A DNA stretch of 64,000 nucleotides from Clarireedia homoeocarpa (taxonomy: Eukaryota > Ascomycota > Leotiomycetes > Helotiales > Rutstroemiaceae). The notes beneath the pieces were generated by a model. It was given only the letters and a program-made list of their open reading frames with translations, was not told the origin of the DNA and searched no databases. Shown here in pieces: positions 22,603 through 33,771 of the stretch. The stretch lies in assembly GCA_001465935.1 (NCBI GenBank), contig LNKV01000049.1, positions 186,001-250,000 on the forward strand, written 5' to 3'. Position 1 is the first letter of the stretch. Every line of letters begins with the position of its first letter. The translations under genes were made by a program, and so were the position numbers.

Positions 22603-24072
22603 GGGGTTGAATAGTGTTTTGTGTCGATGACTGCAACACCCCAGAAGTGAGTAGCTTTGGGTGATCCTGATAATACTCCTACTTGCATAGCTGTTCGCAA
22701 TGATGAAAGGACCGACAGACGTCTTTGGGAAATACTTAAGTGTTCAAAGGCTGCTCTCATTTATAAGTTCGTGACTTGGAGCATGAATCTCAATTTCAGA
22801 TAAAAAGCTCCAGAAGCCATGATACTGTGACTATGTGTATCATCCTTGCGCCATCTCTCATTCACGTAATAATCTCCAATCAAGTTACAACAGGGTAATG
22901 GTTGTGGATACAGAGTGGACTCTAGAAGTCCAGGGATATTGCGTAATCTGCTCTTGGGAAACAGTATATGTAGACGAATTATGGGATTAGTAGACATGGA
23001 ACAACCCACAAGAAAACCAAACCAGAAGAAATCAAATGGGAATTGGAGGTTGGCGGGAATATCATTTCTATTGATAACGCGATCTATGAATAGTGAGTAT
23101 CATGTTTTGACCTTGATGTTGTGGATAATTGACGGAGAGGGAAAAGCGAAAATGTAGAAATGGCAACAGTGATCATAGAAGAAGCGCCATGCATCGTGGA
23201 CTTATCAAGACACTCTCACCAATCGGTGTAGAGGGTATGTTTAGAATCGAGCGGAATTTAATCCAAATCGGGTCAAGCCATGGACACTTCATACCGCTCC
23301 ATTCTAGAGAAAGCTCAAGTGAATGAATGGTGATGAATGATGCATAGAAGGTGCAGATCAAGGCACCGAATCGTTAGGAAATACGAAAACTATTCGGTAT
23401 CAGAACCAGGTCCATCAATGAAAGACCGTATAGGGACTTGAAACAGATCGATACAGTCGACTACTATACATACGGGGGTAAAGGAAGTATAAAAAGACCT
23501 TTATGCCACGATACATCGCAACTATTTCTGAAATATTCTTGTATACTACACTGTTCGTACGGAGGACGACTCGCCTGGCCATGTGTGTAATATGCTCATT
23601 TCCTTCTCCTTCGAGCTGCATCAGATGCACCATCTTATCTCTGGGCTTCGACAGCGGAGGGTAGACATATTGAGTACTGAGGAGTTGAGTATTTTGTGTT
23701 GCCCAGATAGAGAATGGCTTGAGGATGTTTTCTGGATGTGAAAGCACGCATCTCTAGCTCTATGCAAAGCTCCGCTTGGGTAAAAAAGCCCATGTGCAAT
23801 CGTACGGTCGTATGGCTATATTGGTTTTGGGGGCAGAAGGAAGCTCTGTGTAACTTAACATTGTCGAGCTAAAGTTCTCGAGTTGATGAACCAGCAACAC
23901 ACATTCCAAACTGATGGGCTTTTAGTAAGGAAACAACAGGTTACAAGTCTGCAAGTCATTATTGTAACGATTATATTTAGAAGAACAGAAAAACCAGTTT
24001 TAATATGCAGCACTGTACTTGTGCTCTTCTTTTCTTCCTTGACCAATGTCAACCCCAGTCTCTCTCCTCAGC
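22603..24072. other. Intergenic, convergent SDR and PNPOx-like genes
   Basis: 1.47 kb between convergent genes. A minus-strand open frame at 23415-23747 (110 codons) has no family resemblance and no supporting splice context, so it is not called. Confidence 0.55.
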
Positions 24073-25122
24073 CTACTCACTAGCAGCAGCTTTACTTCCT
24101 TCTTCTCCGATCTTATTCTTTTCCTTAACAAAACTAGTGATATGATCATGACTCTTCACGTCACCAGCGCGGTTATCGGGACTAGCAATAGGTACGCCAT
24201 ATTGGATTGACGCCGGGAGTACCCCGATCCAGGTCTTTTCGCGCAGTTTCTCGTCTTTCAGGTCGTGGCGATCGTCGTGTGGTGGGCCGCTCCGGATCTT
24301 GGCTGAAGCAGAGATAGGGGTAATGCGGAGGATCTGGATGGGAAGTGTTAGTGATGGGGATAGAAAGGAATTAATGTATGAATGGGTATGTTTCAATGTT
24401 TGGCTGAAAAGCTCATGACCAACGGTGTGTTAAGTAAGGTGAACAAACCTGTGTCGTGGTCATCTCCGTCTTGTTCGGTGGTACTCTTGTATGCTCCCAT
24501 CTTCCTTCAACAACGCTATTAGTGGTTCGTTCCATCGCCCACTAAAACATATGGGGTCAGTCGAGTTCCCGAACAACTGCACGTCTTCTCCCTATGAAGC
24601 TTGACCGCGCCAATGACTCACCAATTTCTCATCCACATCTTCCACCACTTTAGCATAACCCTGCATAACCACACTTCTGTAGTTATAGCTATGATTATTT
24701 GGCGTCAAAGCCAGCACCACCCCGTCAAAAAGCGTGGCCGAGATTGTCATCGGCATTCCCTCTTCCTCTCCGGTGGCCGTCTTTCCCATCCTCATTAATC
24801 TGGAGCTCACATATCCGTGGAGATACAGATCTAGAGATTCGGATAGAGGAGCATCGGGTGATGAATATGAGCCCATGAACCCAAGCATAGGAAGAAGTGC
24901 GGGGAAGGGATCTGATGAATCTGGTGTTGCGAAGGAGACATGAAGAATGGGTGATGTGTTGATTATGTTGTGGATGGTTTCAAAGTCATATTTTGCTAGG
25001 TACAGTTAGCGCTTGACTCTTTCCCAAACGAAGAAATAGGGGTGTTATCAACCGCGGGGTTTGTAGCGATTGACCGTGTTACGGGGTGTCTTGGAATAGC
25101 TTGGTGAGTCGACGTCGCCCAT
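24073..25122 (-). CDS. Flavin-nucleotide-binding PNPOx-like (split-barrel) protein
   Basis: A 265-residue member of the pyridoxamine 5'-phosphate oxidase-related, flavin-binding split-barrel group. Exons: 25122-25053, 24995-24622, 24541-24449 and 24333-24073. The start MGDVDSPSYSKTPRNTVNRYK is followed by YDFETIHNIINTSPILHVSF, DLYLHGYVSSRLMR, TISATLFDGVVLALTPNNHSYNYRSVVM and GRWEHTRVPPNKTEMTTTQ. The C-terminal block reads ISASAKIRSGPPHDDRHDLKDEKLREKTWIGVLP. These blocks occur in fungal and bacterial proteins annotated as flavin-nucleotide-binding or NimA-like; the physiological reaction is unknown. Intron 1 uses a weak GTTGAT donor; the other introns are standard. The gene borders the gene-poor AT-rich stretch. 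Confidence 0.9.
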
Positions 25123-26245
25123 CTTGAAGCATATGACTAGAGTTTGGTCAAGTCTGAACGGGTTTTTGGATGCATTTAAAGCTCAGAAGAGGTAAATTCT
25201 TAGTCTTATATACATGTTGCTGCAAATTTCGTGACTCACAAAGGTCGGTATTCTTCGAACGAGGAGGTAAATCACGTGTAGACTGCGGGGCCCAGGTTAT
25301 TACCGTCTTAGGAATGTCTTTCCGAGTATGAGGATACTTGCGGATGCGGGTTCAGGGCGCCAATCATGCTAGCCTGGTTATGCAGCAGCGTTGACGACGT
25401 TGGTGTGATGAATTCGTTATTTTCCTTTTCAGTCATGTTTCTTGACATAAAACCACAAGATATGTAAGGGGAAGTGTCCAAATGAAATATGTGCGACGCA
25501 GTGGACCAAGTCCCCCTAATACATCCAACGATGTAAATCGTGGGCCAATCGAATTCATTGCCGGATTATGCACGTATGTTCGTGAAGTATTACAAGAATA
25601 AATTCTATCTGGCTGAAAAGTCTGGTCTATATGCAACGGGTGGTATCGTCGTTTTCTCGGCTTTCAACACGACTTTCGGACAGGTTATAACACGCTGCTC
25701 GGTTGCATTTGAAGACCTCCTGTTGCCAAGCGCGACGAGTTTCCTGTGACTTCGAGAATAGGCATTGCAGCAACTGAGTAGAACTAGTCGACCTTGGCAG
25801 TGGGCTCGAAGATAGTCTCTCGAAGGGTTGAATGCGATGAACGAGGAAGACAAGCTTCAGAAGAAGCTTAGACGAGCCGACTCTGTTGGACTTGGCTGCT
25901 ATGACTCCAAGTCGCTGTATCTTTTTCAATTGCAGCGCAATAACATACTGAAGAAAAGGAAGGGAATTTTCGAAGCATAAAGTTGTTGGATATCATTTAT
26001 GGTGACCATGGAAGGCGAACAATTACTCATATTTGCAAGTCTTTATGCGCTACCACGGCATTTCAAGTATACTTAGTATTCTTAGCCTACAGTTGTATTG
26101 TAATGACTACAAAAAAAAGTCCATCCTCAATCAAATTGAGAGTTTGAGAATCTTCATGATTGACCTAACATTGATGCTACTTCGTCATTTTCTTATTATT
26201 ACTACAGTTTATATACATTTATATACATCATAAGAGCATATCAAG
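25123..26245. other. AT-rich gene-free stretch upstream of tRNA
   Basis: 1.1 kb with no supportable gene. Open frames at 25427-25929 overlap each other on both strands and look random. Base composition becomes AT-rich toward the tRNA. Confidence 0.55.
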
Positions 26246-26346
26246 GCCTTTGTGGCGCAGTGGTAACGCGTTTCACTTGTACTAAACTGGCATTTAGCCT
26301 AAATAGGCAATGAAAAGATTCCCTAGTTCGAATCTGGGCGGAGGCA
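26246..26346 (+). tRNA. tRNA-Thr (anticodon TGT) with a 28-nt intron
   Basis: The acceptor stem GCCTTTG (26246-26252) pairs with CGGAGGC (26339-26345), with discriminator A at 26346. The D-arm contains AGTGGTAA. The anticodon stem TTTCA pairs with TGAAA (26311-26315). The anticodon TGT is at 26278-26280, followed by A37 and an intron at 26282-26309, the canonical position one base 3' of the anticodon. The T-arm is CCTAG-TTCGAAT-CTGGG. Pairings T-G and G-T in the stems are wobble pairs. The D-stem has one mismatch. The tRNA is read as threonine-specific from its anticodon. Confidence 0.9.
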
Positions 26347-26480
26347 TTGATTTTTGCTATTTTATATATTTCGTAACACTTTTGGTCTTGCGGTAGTTCG
26401 AATCTGGGCAGAGGTTTTTGAATTTTGCTGTATTATATCTTTTGCAATGTTGGTCTTTGCGGAGATATTGACTTTTACTA
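26324..26480 (+). repeat. Tandem copies of the tRNA-Thr 3' half plus flank
   Basis: The segment starting TAGTTCGAATCTGGGC in the T-arm (26324) recurs at 26394, a 70-nt period that includes about 47 nt of 3' flank. A third, shorter copy starts near 26459 with GCGGAGATATTGACTTTTAC. It stops at the TA target site of the adjacent foldback element. The copies have diverged by a few substitutions and indels and cannot form complete tRNAs. Confidence 0.85.
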
Positions 26481-26558
26481 TCCCTTGACTGCTTGCTATA
26501 AGCGCCTTTCCCCACCTCATTTTTAGTACGGGCGTAAAGTTTTGGCAGTCAAGGGGAT
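26479..26558. mobile_element. Foldback MITE-like element, copy A
   Basis: A 76-bp element (26481-26556) flanked by TA on both sides. Its ends are inverted: TCCCTTGACTGC at the left and GGCAGTCAAGGGGA at the right. The TA duplication and short terminal repeats match the pattern of non-autonomous Tc1/mariner-type elements. Its interior aligns with copy B at 28965. Confidence 0.8.
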
Positions 26559-28430
26559 ATCTCTCTATGAACAAAGGTTAAAGTTTTAGGTGGCAAGATG
26601 CAGAAAAAAGTAAAAGACCCTGAATATTTCCCGAATATTATATATATTAATTACTTTTTTGTTTTGAAAGACAATAGTGAATACAGGAACTTCTCTTAAC
26701 AGCGACATCGTCGAATAAATATGAATTGGTCTGTTGACCTACAGACTTATTATACTTTGAGGTATACTTTCCCTCGAACGCCTCAATGTATACATAGACA
26801 GGCTCTCTGTAACTAGTAAGATTGGACTACTCAAAGTTCCTTTACATGAACAGAGCTCGAAGGCGACCGGATAGTGAGCATGATTATTTGTGGCAACTGC
26901 CAACTATGTCTATGATACAAACAAGTAAGCAAGCCACAAACAATACTTGCCGAAGATTTTCTTCAAGTTGAACGAAAATCCAATCTAGACGTTAAGATAT
27001 TGTGGGGAAGTGTATCTCCGAGAGTCTAACATTAGCAACACCGTTAAGAACTTCCCTGCCGTACAGATATGCGCAACTTGTCGGATTCCGAAACGGTCTT
27101 ACTATCTACCCCGGATGCGATGACGGAGCTTTAAATCGAACAATATAGCTCGTTCGGGGCAAGGATCAACACTCAAGACCCGTTATCAAGAAATTTCTAA
27201 GCTAGTCAAGGAGAACTGAGTCCATATCTCGGGCAGAATTACCATTTTTGTTTTTTTCATTTTCCTCGATTTGTCCAATCGAACCCGTTAAAGGGGCCCT
27301 ATGTGACAGGAGTTGACGTCGGTCTGCATAGGAACTGGATTTTCGCCACTTGTCGACTGGGGTTGCAATGACCAAAAGCTTCTTTTTGAGGCTTGACGAC
27401 CATAATGTATGGTACCTTTGCCGTACCCGATAAATATCGATGAGGTGGTATTCGGGTTCTTCGTTCCATCGTACCTTGTATGGTTCCTGCTTTGAGATTA
27501 TTTCGATAGTCACGGTGACCGTGCATACGATGTTCTTAGTCCTTGCAATAACTGCGCCCATCTAGACCCTAATAGTTTCTGGGTGGTCTGATATTGTGTC
27601 AGTCTCATACTGCTTGGTATCTATAATATATCTCTGATAAGTATAAGCCAAGTACTGGGAATATTTCGTGGCTTCCTTAGAAGCCACCGGTTATTGTTGA
27701 GCGCATCACAGCAAGTTTATGGGGGATATACGGGGCTCATAGGGTGTGCTTCATACGATACGCGCACCGACTACCATTTCGCTGCCGGAATACTGACAGG
27801 TTCTCTAAGTTAGGGTATAGACCAGGGGCGGGATGACCGCCAAAATCTACCGCCAGATAGTCATACATCATCGAATGTCTCCTTCTTCCCCAGAAGCATG
27901 GTAAGAATGCAACAACTTGCTGATCGTTCCCCGCCAGAAACTTCCCTCTATCCATGTACAGCTGAGCCAGAACTCGGTACGTGGCAAGTGCTGTGATATC
28001 CATGTCAGGGACCAACTGCTCTTCCCGGAGATTGGTCCTCATGCAGCCTTAAGTCTATATCAACGTTTGCATAAGAGGCACGGCTTTGTGATCGACAGGT
28101 AAATTTCCAGAATTTAATGGAGCTTACTGTCGTTTCCTGAAGACTACTTGGCCTTGAGCAGCAAATGACGACGATATACCACCTACAGCTTGTTAATGGG
28201 AACAACATACCCAGTTGACATCATGCACGAAGAAGAAGCAAGTACTGATCCATGGTCGCGTTGAATGCTTGGAAGAAACCAGGTCCAAGAAAAAAGTATA
28301 AGATGAGGAAACTCTCCTGGAGTTTGCACTCAGATCCATTATCATCAAAATCATCACACTCTACTCTACAATCCAAATATTCATCATCAATTCAAGCGTT
28401 AAACAAAAAATTCTTCACACAACCTTCAAA
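26559..28430. other. AT-rich stretch with unexplained open frames
   Basis: 1.9 kb upstream of the hydrophobin. Two minus-strand open frames stand out: 27202-27561 (119 codons, with VRWNEEPEYHLIDIYRVRQR) and 27737-28042 (101 codons, with TYRVLAQLYMDRGKFLAGND). Their composition is protein-like, but I recognise no family and cannot join them with confidence. They may be remnants of one decayed gene read from about 28225 to 27200. The last 100 bases are the hydrophobin leader. Confidence 0.5.
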
Positions 28431-28870
28431 ATGATCTTCCCAACAATCATCGCCTTCTCGGCTCTCATCACCTCCACACTCTCCATGCCCGCAGCTCTTT
28501 CTGCGCGCCAAGATGGTCTCTGCGCTTCTGGTACCCCCCAATGCTGCGATGTTGACGTCCTCAGCTTAGCTGCTCTCAATTGCGAGACACGTAAGTCTTC
28601 CATGTTCCAACTGCAACGCTACTCATTCAACCGCCCTTCTATCTTTCCCTCTCTGCATCTTAGACGCTAATACTATATACAGCACCAACTGTCCCCACCG
28701 ATATCCCAAACTTCAACACCATCTGTTCCGACGTTGGCAAGGCCAATCTGTGTTGTCTCCTCCCTATTGTAAGTCTTAATCACTGCGAACATTTACTCAT
28801 GGATGATACTAACTTTGATATCCTTCAGTTGGAGCAAGGTCTTATCTGCACTTCTCCAGACGGATCATAG
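28431..28870 (+). CDS. Class II hydrophobin
   Basis: A small secreted amphipathic protein that self-assembles at air-water or wall surfaces, 95 residues from three exons (28431-28590, 28683-28768, 28829-28870). A signal peptide (MIFPTIIAFSALITSTLSMPAAL) is followed by AR before the mature chain. Eight cysteines are at 31, 38, 39, 51, 68, 77, 78 and 89, giving the pattern C-x6-CC-x11-C-x16-C-x8-CC-x10-C. All spacings except the first match class II hydrophobins, where nine or ten residues usually separate C1 and C2; here there are six. Intron positions interrupt the codon after residue 53 and lie after residue 82. The gene sits alone in a gene-poor region with a MITE-like element 95 bp after the stop codon. 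Confidence 0.93.
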
Positions 28871-30306
28871 ATCTCAGATCTTAGTCATGATCGAGCACTA
28901 TTGTCTCTATCGCACGGCTTAGCTATGGAGCTCATGTACAGTAATATTGTTTTATTAGGTGGAATATCCCCTTGACTGCCATACGCGACTTCCTCACCTT
29001 ATTTTTGGTGAGGTCGCGAGTAGTTGGCAGTCAAAGGGATAGATCCTGTGTGGGGGTATACGATTATTGAGAATGAATTTTGAGATTTCAGAGGATGGAG
29101 GGTCAGGAAATGTAATTAAACCATAAAGCAACAATATCATTGATTAGATTTTGGCTCTCAACATCTGAACTTCCATTCATTATCTTTGAAGGAGAGTCAT
29201 TCGATCCTTCTTGGTGAAGGTTTTCCTACACGTGATTAGGGAGAATATAGTACTTTTCTATATCGAACTCTCGTCAATTTGTACGTGCTTGAAGTCTAGG
29301 CAGAGCTAGATAAACTACAACGCTCACTAGAGCTTCCACTTCTCCGAAAATCGGATCACCTCCACATTTCACGAGGCAAGCCAATTTCAGCAATTTCAGA
29401 CATCTCAAGAGAGACCACGAGGAAGCTGCTCGGCAAAACAGGGAATATCTTGAGCGAGCACTATACTCGAGGGACTTGCTCTCCTTGGCTCAGGGATATT
29501 TGAGAGACAGTGATGTGGATTGAGAACTGTGGGAGAAGATCCCCCAGATACAGAAGACGCTCGAGGAAAGTTTCACTCAGTAAAGGCCTTGCATTTCCCA
29601 TCTAGTGCGACAGTCAGTGGATAGTTCTAGGTTCATACTCATAATTAAACGCCGACAGATACAGCCTTAGCACAGCAGGCTTCTCTTTGGAATCTCCCGC
29701 CACCACGAGAAATGATCTCAGCTTTCTAAGACCACGGATAGAGCGACTGCATCTTGCTAATAACATCTTTACCGGCCGTATATCGCGTTAGATTGAGGGT
29801 AGATATTGTAAATAGTGGGGGGCTCCGGTTCCAATCAGACCCGAGATAATTCTTATCCACTTGAGGATGATCCTCCAAAGATTGAATGCATTAGCAACCT
29901 TGCAATAGAGGAGACCGCTGATAGTTATGTGATAACAAAGACAGCTTTTGGAGCGGATCGGCTAGTTTGTATGGCTAGTTGTATGGCTACTTATTCGGCT
30001 CGGGCTTATCTAACCCAAGGCTGAGTTGAAGTGTTGGAGCGGGGTGGCACAAAAAACTCAATGTAATTGGTTGTCTGGTTTTAGCGAATAATTTTGTTCC
30101 TGGTGCTGTTGACTCATGGAGGGGTTCCGACATTAATTTCGCCTCAACTGTGCCCATTTCGCACGAAACTTCTCTGCACAGATTACACAGGGTATTGCGC
30201 ATTCGTACGGCCGACAATTCCGATAGCACAGGTTTACTCTTTATCCTCTGAGGATTTGGTGTTTCTACAAGACTTGGACGAGGCGCGAGCCCCCACTATC
30301 ACCAAT
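28871..30306. other. Intergenic between hydrophobin and IleRS
   Basis: 1.4 kb. It contains the foldback element at 28965-29041, and the rest shows no recognisable gene. The open frame just upstream of the IleRS ATG (from 30094) is continuous with it, but the downstream ATG matches the family start. Confidence 0.55.
28965..29041. mobile_element. Foldback MITE-like element, copy B
   Basis: A 73-bp element (28967-29039) between TA dinucleotides. The terminal repeats TCCCCTTGACTGCCA and TTGGCAGTCAAAGGGA continue inward into a second inverted segment (TCCTCACC ... GGTGAGG, flanked by GCGAC/TCGCG), so almost the whole element can fold into one hairpin. It lies in the likely 3' untranslated region of the hydrophobin. 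Confidence 0.85.
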
Positions 30307-33300
30307 ATGTCTATCGATTTCCCCAAGGAGGAGGAGAATGTCTTGAAGAAGTGGCAGGAGATCAAGGCTTTTGAAAGACAAGTCAGAAACCACCTACTTT
30401 CTTTCTCTGATACGTAAATCGAATTACAATTGCTAACTGTTTGCAGCTTGAGTGAGTATTTTGGCCAACGGTGTTCTAAGCATCCTCTCTGACCTTCCGC
30501 GACCATAGACTTTCTGAAGGAAAACCTTTATACACATTTTATGATGGTCCTCCATTCGCAACTGGATTACCCCATTATGGCCACTTGCTGGCGTCAACTA
30601 TTAAAGACATTATTCCTCGATATTGGTCAATGAAAGGATATCACGTTGAGAGGCGCTTTGGATGGGATACTCATGGATTACCTATTGAACATGAAATTGA
30701 CAAAAAGCTTGGTATCTCAGGAAAAGATGCTGTTATGAAGATGGGGTTGGAGAAATACAACGCAGAATGCAGAGCTATCGTCATGCGATTTTCTTCAGAA
30801 TGGCGGACTACAATTGACAGATTAGGTCGATGGATCGATTTCGACAACGACTACAAGGCAAGATATTGGCTAGTTTGTTCGAGTTTACACATGTGCTGAC
30901 GACATTAGACTATGGATCCAAAGTTTATGGAGTCAGAATGGTGGATTTTCAAAGAGATCTTCAACAAGGGGGCAGTATACCAAGGTCACCGAGTCATGCC
31001 ATATTCGACAGCTCTTACGACAGCTTTGAGCAACTTCGAGGCAAATCAAAACTACCAAGATGTGACGGATCCAGCCGTTGTTGTATCATTTCCCCTGTTA
31101 GAAGACTCTTCTACTTGTCTCTTAGCGTGGACAACCACACCTTGGACGCTCCCGTCGCATACCGGTTTAGCCGCCAACCCCAATTTTGAGTACATCAAGA
31201 TCCACGACGAGGCTTCAGGTAAAAATTACATCCTGCTGGAGAAACTACTCGGTACAATCTATAAAGATCCGAAGAAGGCTAAATTCAAGATTGTTGAGAA
31301 GTATAAGGGTAGTGATATGCTTGGATGGCGATACGAGCCTCTCTTTGATTACTTCTATGACGATTTTAAAGATTATGGTTTCAAGGTTCTGAATGCTACA
31401 TATGTCACGGACGATAGCGGTACTGGTATCGTTCATCAGTCTCCTGCATTTGGTGAGGACGATTACAGTGTTGCCATAGATGCTGGAGTTATTAATGAGC
31501 AACGGCCACCTCCAAATCCGGTTGACGAAAAGGGACACTTCACAGATAGAGTCCGAGATTTTGCTGGACAACACGTTAAAGCCGCAGATAAGGCTATCAT
31601 CAAACACCTTAAAGGTACTGGCCGACTCATTGTTGACTCCCAGATCAGACATAGTTACCCTATGTGCTACCGTTCCGATACGCCGTTGATCTATCGCGCT
31701 GTTCCATCGTGGTTTATCAGAATTCCTGAGATTATTCCAGATATGCTCAAGAATATCGAAGGCTCCCACTGGGTCCCATCTTTCGTCAAGGAGAAGCGTT
31801 TCGCCAGTTGGATCGCAAGCGCGCGTGATTGGAACGTTTCGCGAAACCGATACTGGGGGACTCCAATTCCTATCTGGGTTAGCGACGATTATGAAGAGAA
31901 GGTCTGCATTGGCAGTATTGCTGAACTGAAAGAGCTCAGTGGTTATGAAGGTGAGATCACCGATCTTCATCGAGACAAAATCGATCACATTACCATCCCG
32001 AGTAAGATGGGCAAAGGGCAATTGAAGCGTATTGAGGAGGTCTTCGATTGTTGGTTCGAGTCTGGTAGTATGCCCTACGCAAGTCAACACTATCCTTTTG
32101 AGAATAAGGAAAAGCTCGAAAAGTCCTTCCCTGGTGACTTCATTGCTGAGGGCTTGGACCAAACGAGAGGATGGTTTTACACTCTTCTAGTGATTGGTAC
32201 ACACTTATTCGGCGTCTCTCCATTCAAGAATTGCGTCGTCAACGGCATTGTGCTTGCTGAAGACGGTAAGAAAATGTCGAAGCGTCTAAAGAACTACCCT
32301 GATCCCGCCATTGTTATGGAAAAATATGGTTCAGATGCTTTGCGATTGTATCTTATCAACTCACCTGTGGTAAGGGCTGAACCATTACGCTTTAAAGAGT
32401 CTGGTGTCAAAGAAGTGGTAGCCAAGGTTCTTCTTCCTCTGTGGAACAGTTACAAGTTCTTCGAAGGACAAGTAGCTTTGTTGAAGAAAATCGAGAATGT
32501 GGATTACTGTTTTGACCCTGCTGCCGAAGCTACCAATACCAATGTCATGGACCGATGGATTCTTGCTAGCTGTCAGAGTTTGCTTAAGTTTGTAAATCAG
32601 GAGATGGCGGGTGAGTTCACTTCCATATTTAGTCCAAGAGGGCTACGACTAATGCTCTTTAGGATATCGCCTTTACACTGTGGTTCCTCGATTACTAGAT
32701 CTTATTGACAACACCACCAACTGGTATATTCGGTTCAACCGCAAACGTCTAAAGGGAGAACTCGGATTAGATGACACTAAGCACGCTCTCAATACTTTGT
32801 TTGAAGTCTTGTTCACATTGGCTAGAGGGCTTGCACCATTCACACCATTCATCACTGACACTATCTATCAACGCCTAGCACCTCATATTCCCAAGAGCCT
32901 GCAAGCTGAGGATCCTCGTAGTGTTCACTTCCTGGCCTTCCCAGATGTTAGAGAAGAACTTTTCGATGCCGAAGTTGAGCGTCGCGTTGGCCGTATGCAA
33001 CGTGTCATTGAACTAGCCAGAGTGTCAAGAGAACGCCGAACAGTTGGTCTCAAAACACCTCTCAAAACTCTTGTTGTCATTCATCCGGATCCAGTCTACT
33101 TGGAGGATGTTCGTTCTCTGGAAGGCTATATTACTGAAGAACTGAATATCAGAGATCTTGTTCTCTCTTCAGACGAGGCAAAATATAATGTTCAATACAG
33201 TGTCAACGCTGACTGGCCAGTGCTTGGAAAGAAGCTGAAGAAGGACGTACAGAAGGTCAAGAAGGCACTTCCAAGCTTAACCAGCGAGCAAGTCCACAGT

Positions 33301-33771
33301 TACGTTCTGGAAAAGTCAATCTCTGTTGATGGCATCAAGCTCGAAGAGGGAGATCTGGTTGTAAAACGAGGATTGAAGGATGACGAGTCATCGAAGAACC
33401 TTGAGACTAACACGGACGAAGACGTTCTTACTATCCTTGATGTAGAACTCTATCCAGAACTTGCTGATGAAGGACTTGGGCGAGAGATCATCAACCGTGT
33501 GCAAAGACTGCGAAAGAAGGCTGGTCTCCAACCAACGGATGATGTTAAGATGGAGTACAAAGTTCTTTCGGATCCGGATAAAATTGGACTCAGCGACGCC
33601 TTTACAAATCAGGCAAAGGCCATTGAGAAGGCATTGCGGAGACCAATCGATCATCACGTTGTGACAGAGATTGATGGACAAATTCCGGATAAGGCTGAGG
33701 AAGGAATCATTCTGGAGGAAGAACAAGAGATTCAGAAAGCCACATTCTTGCTGAGATTATTGAAGCTATGA
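30307..33771 (+). CDS. Cytosolic isoleucyl-tRNA synthetase
   Basis: A class I aminoacyl-tRNA synthetase that charges tRNA-Ile, 1079 residues. The exon model is 30307-30381, 30447-30451, 30509-30857, 30909-32610 and 32663-33771. The second exon is only 5 nt, and the third intron begins with GC rather than GT (see findings). The start MSIDFPKEEENVLKKWQEI is typical of the cytosolic enzyme and has no mitochondrial presequence. The HIGH-type motif is HYGH (49-52) in DGPPFATGLPHYGH, and the KMSKR motif is K598-R602 in DGKKMSKRLKN. The editing (CP1) domain lies between, with TTTPWTLPSHTGLAANP. FDCWFESGSMPYA and the C-terminal anticodon-binding and tail regions follow. Length and order match eukaryotic cytosolic IleRS. 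Confidence 0.96.

Noticed and set aside
23415..23747. 110-codon minus-strand open frame
   Set aside because: No recognised domain, signal or intron context; length is within chance for this composition.
31245..32162. 305-codon open frame antisense to IleRS
   Set aside because: Shadow of a strongly conserved coding exon on the other strand; composition follows the sense codons.
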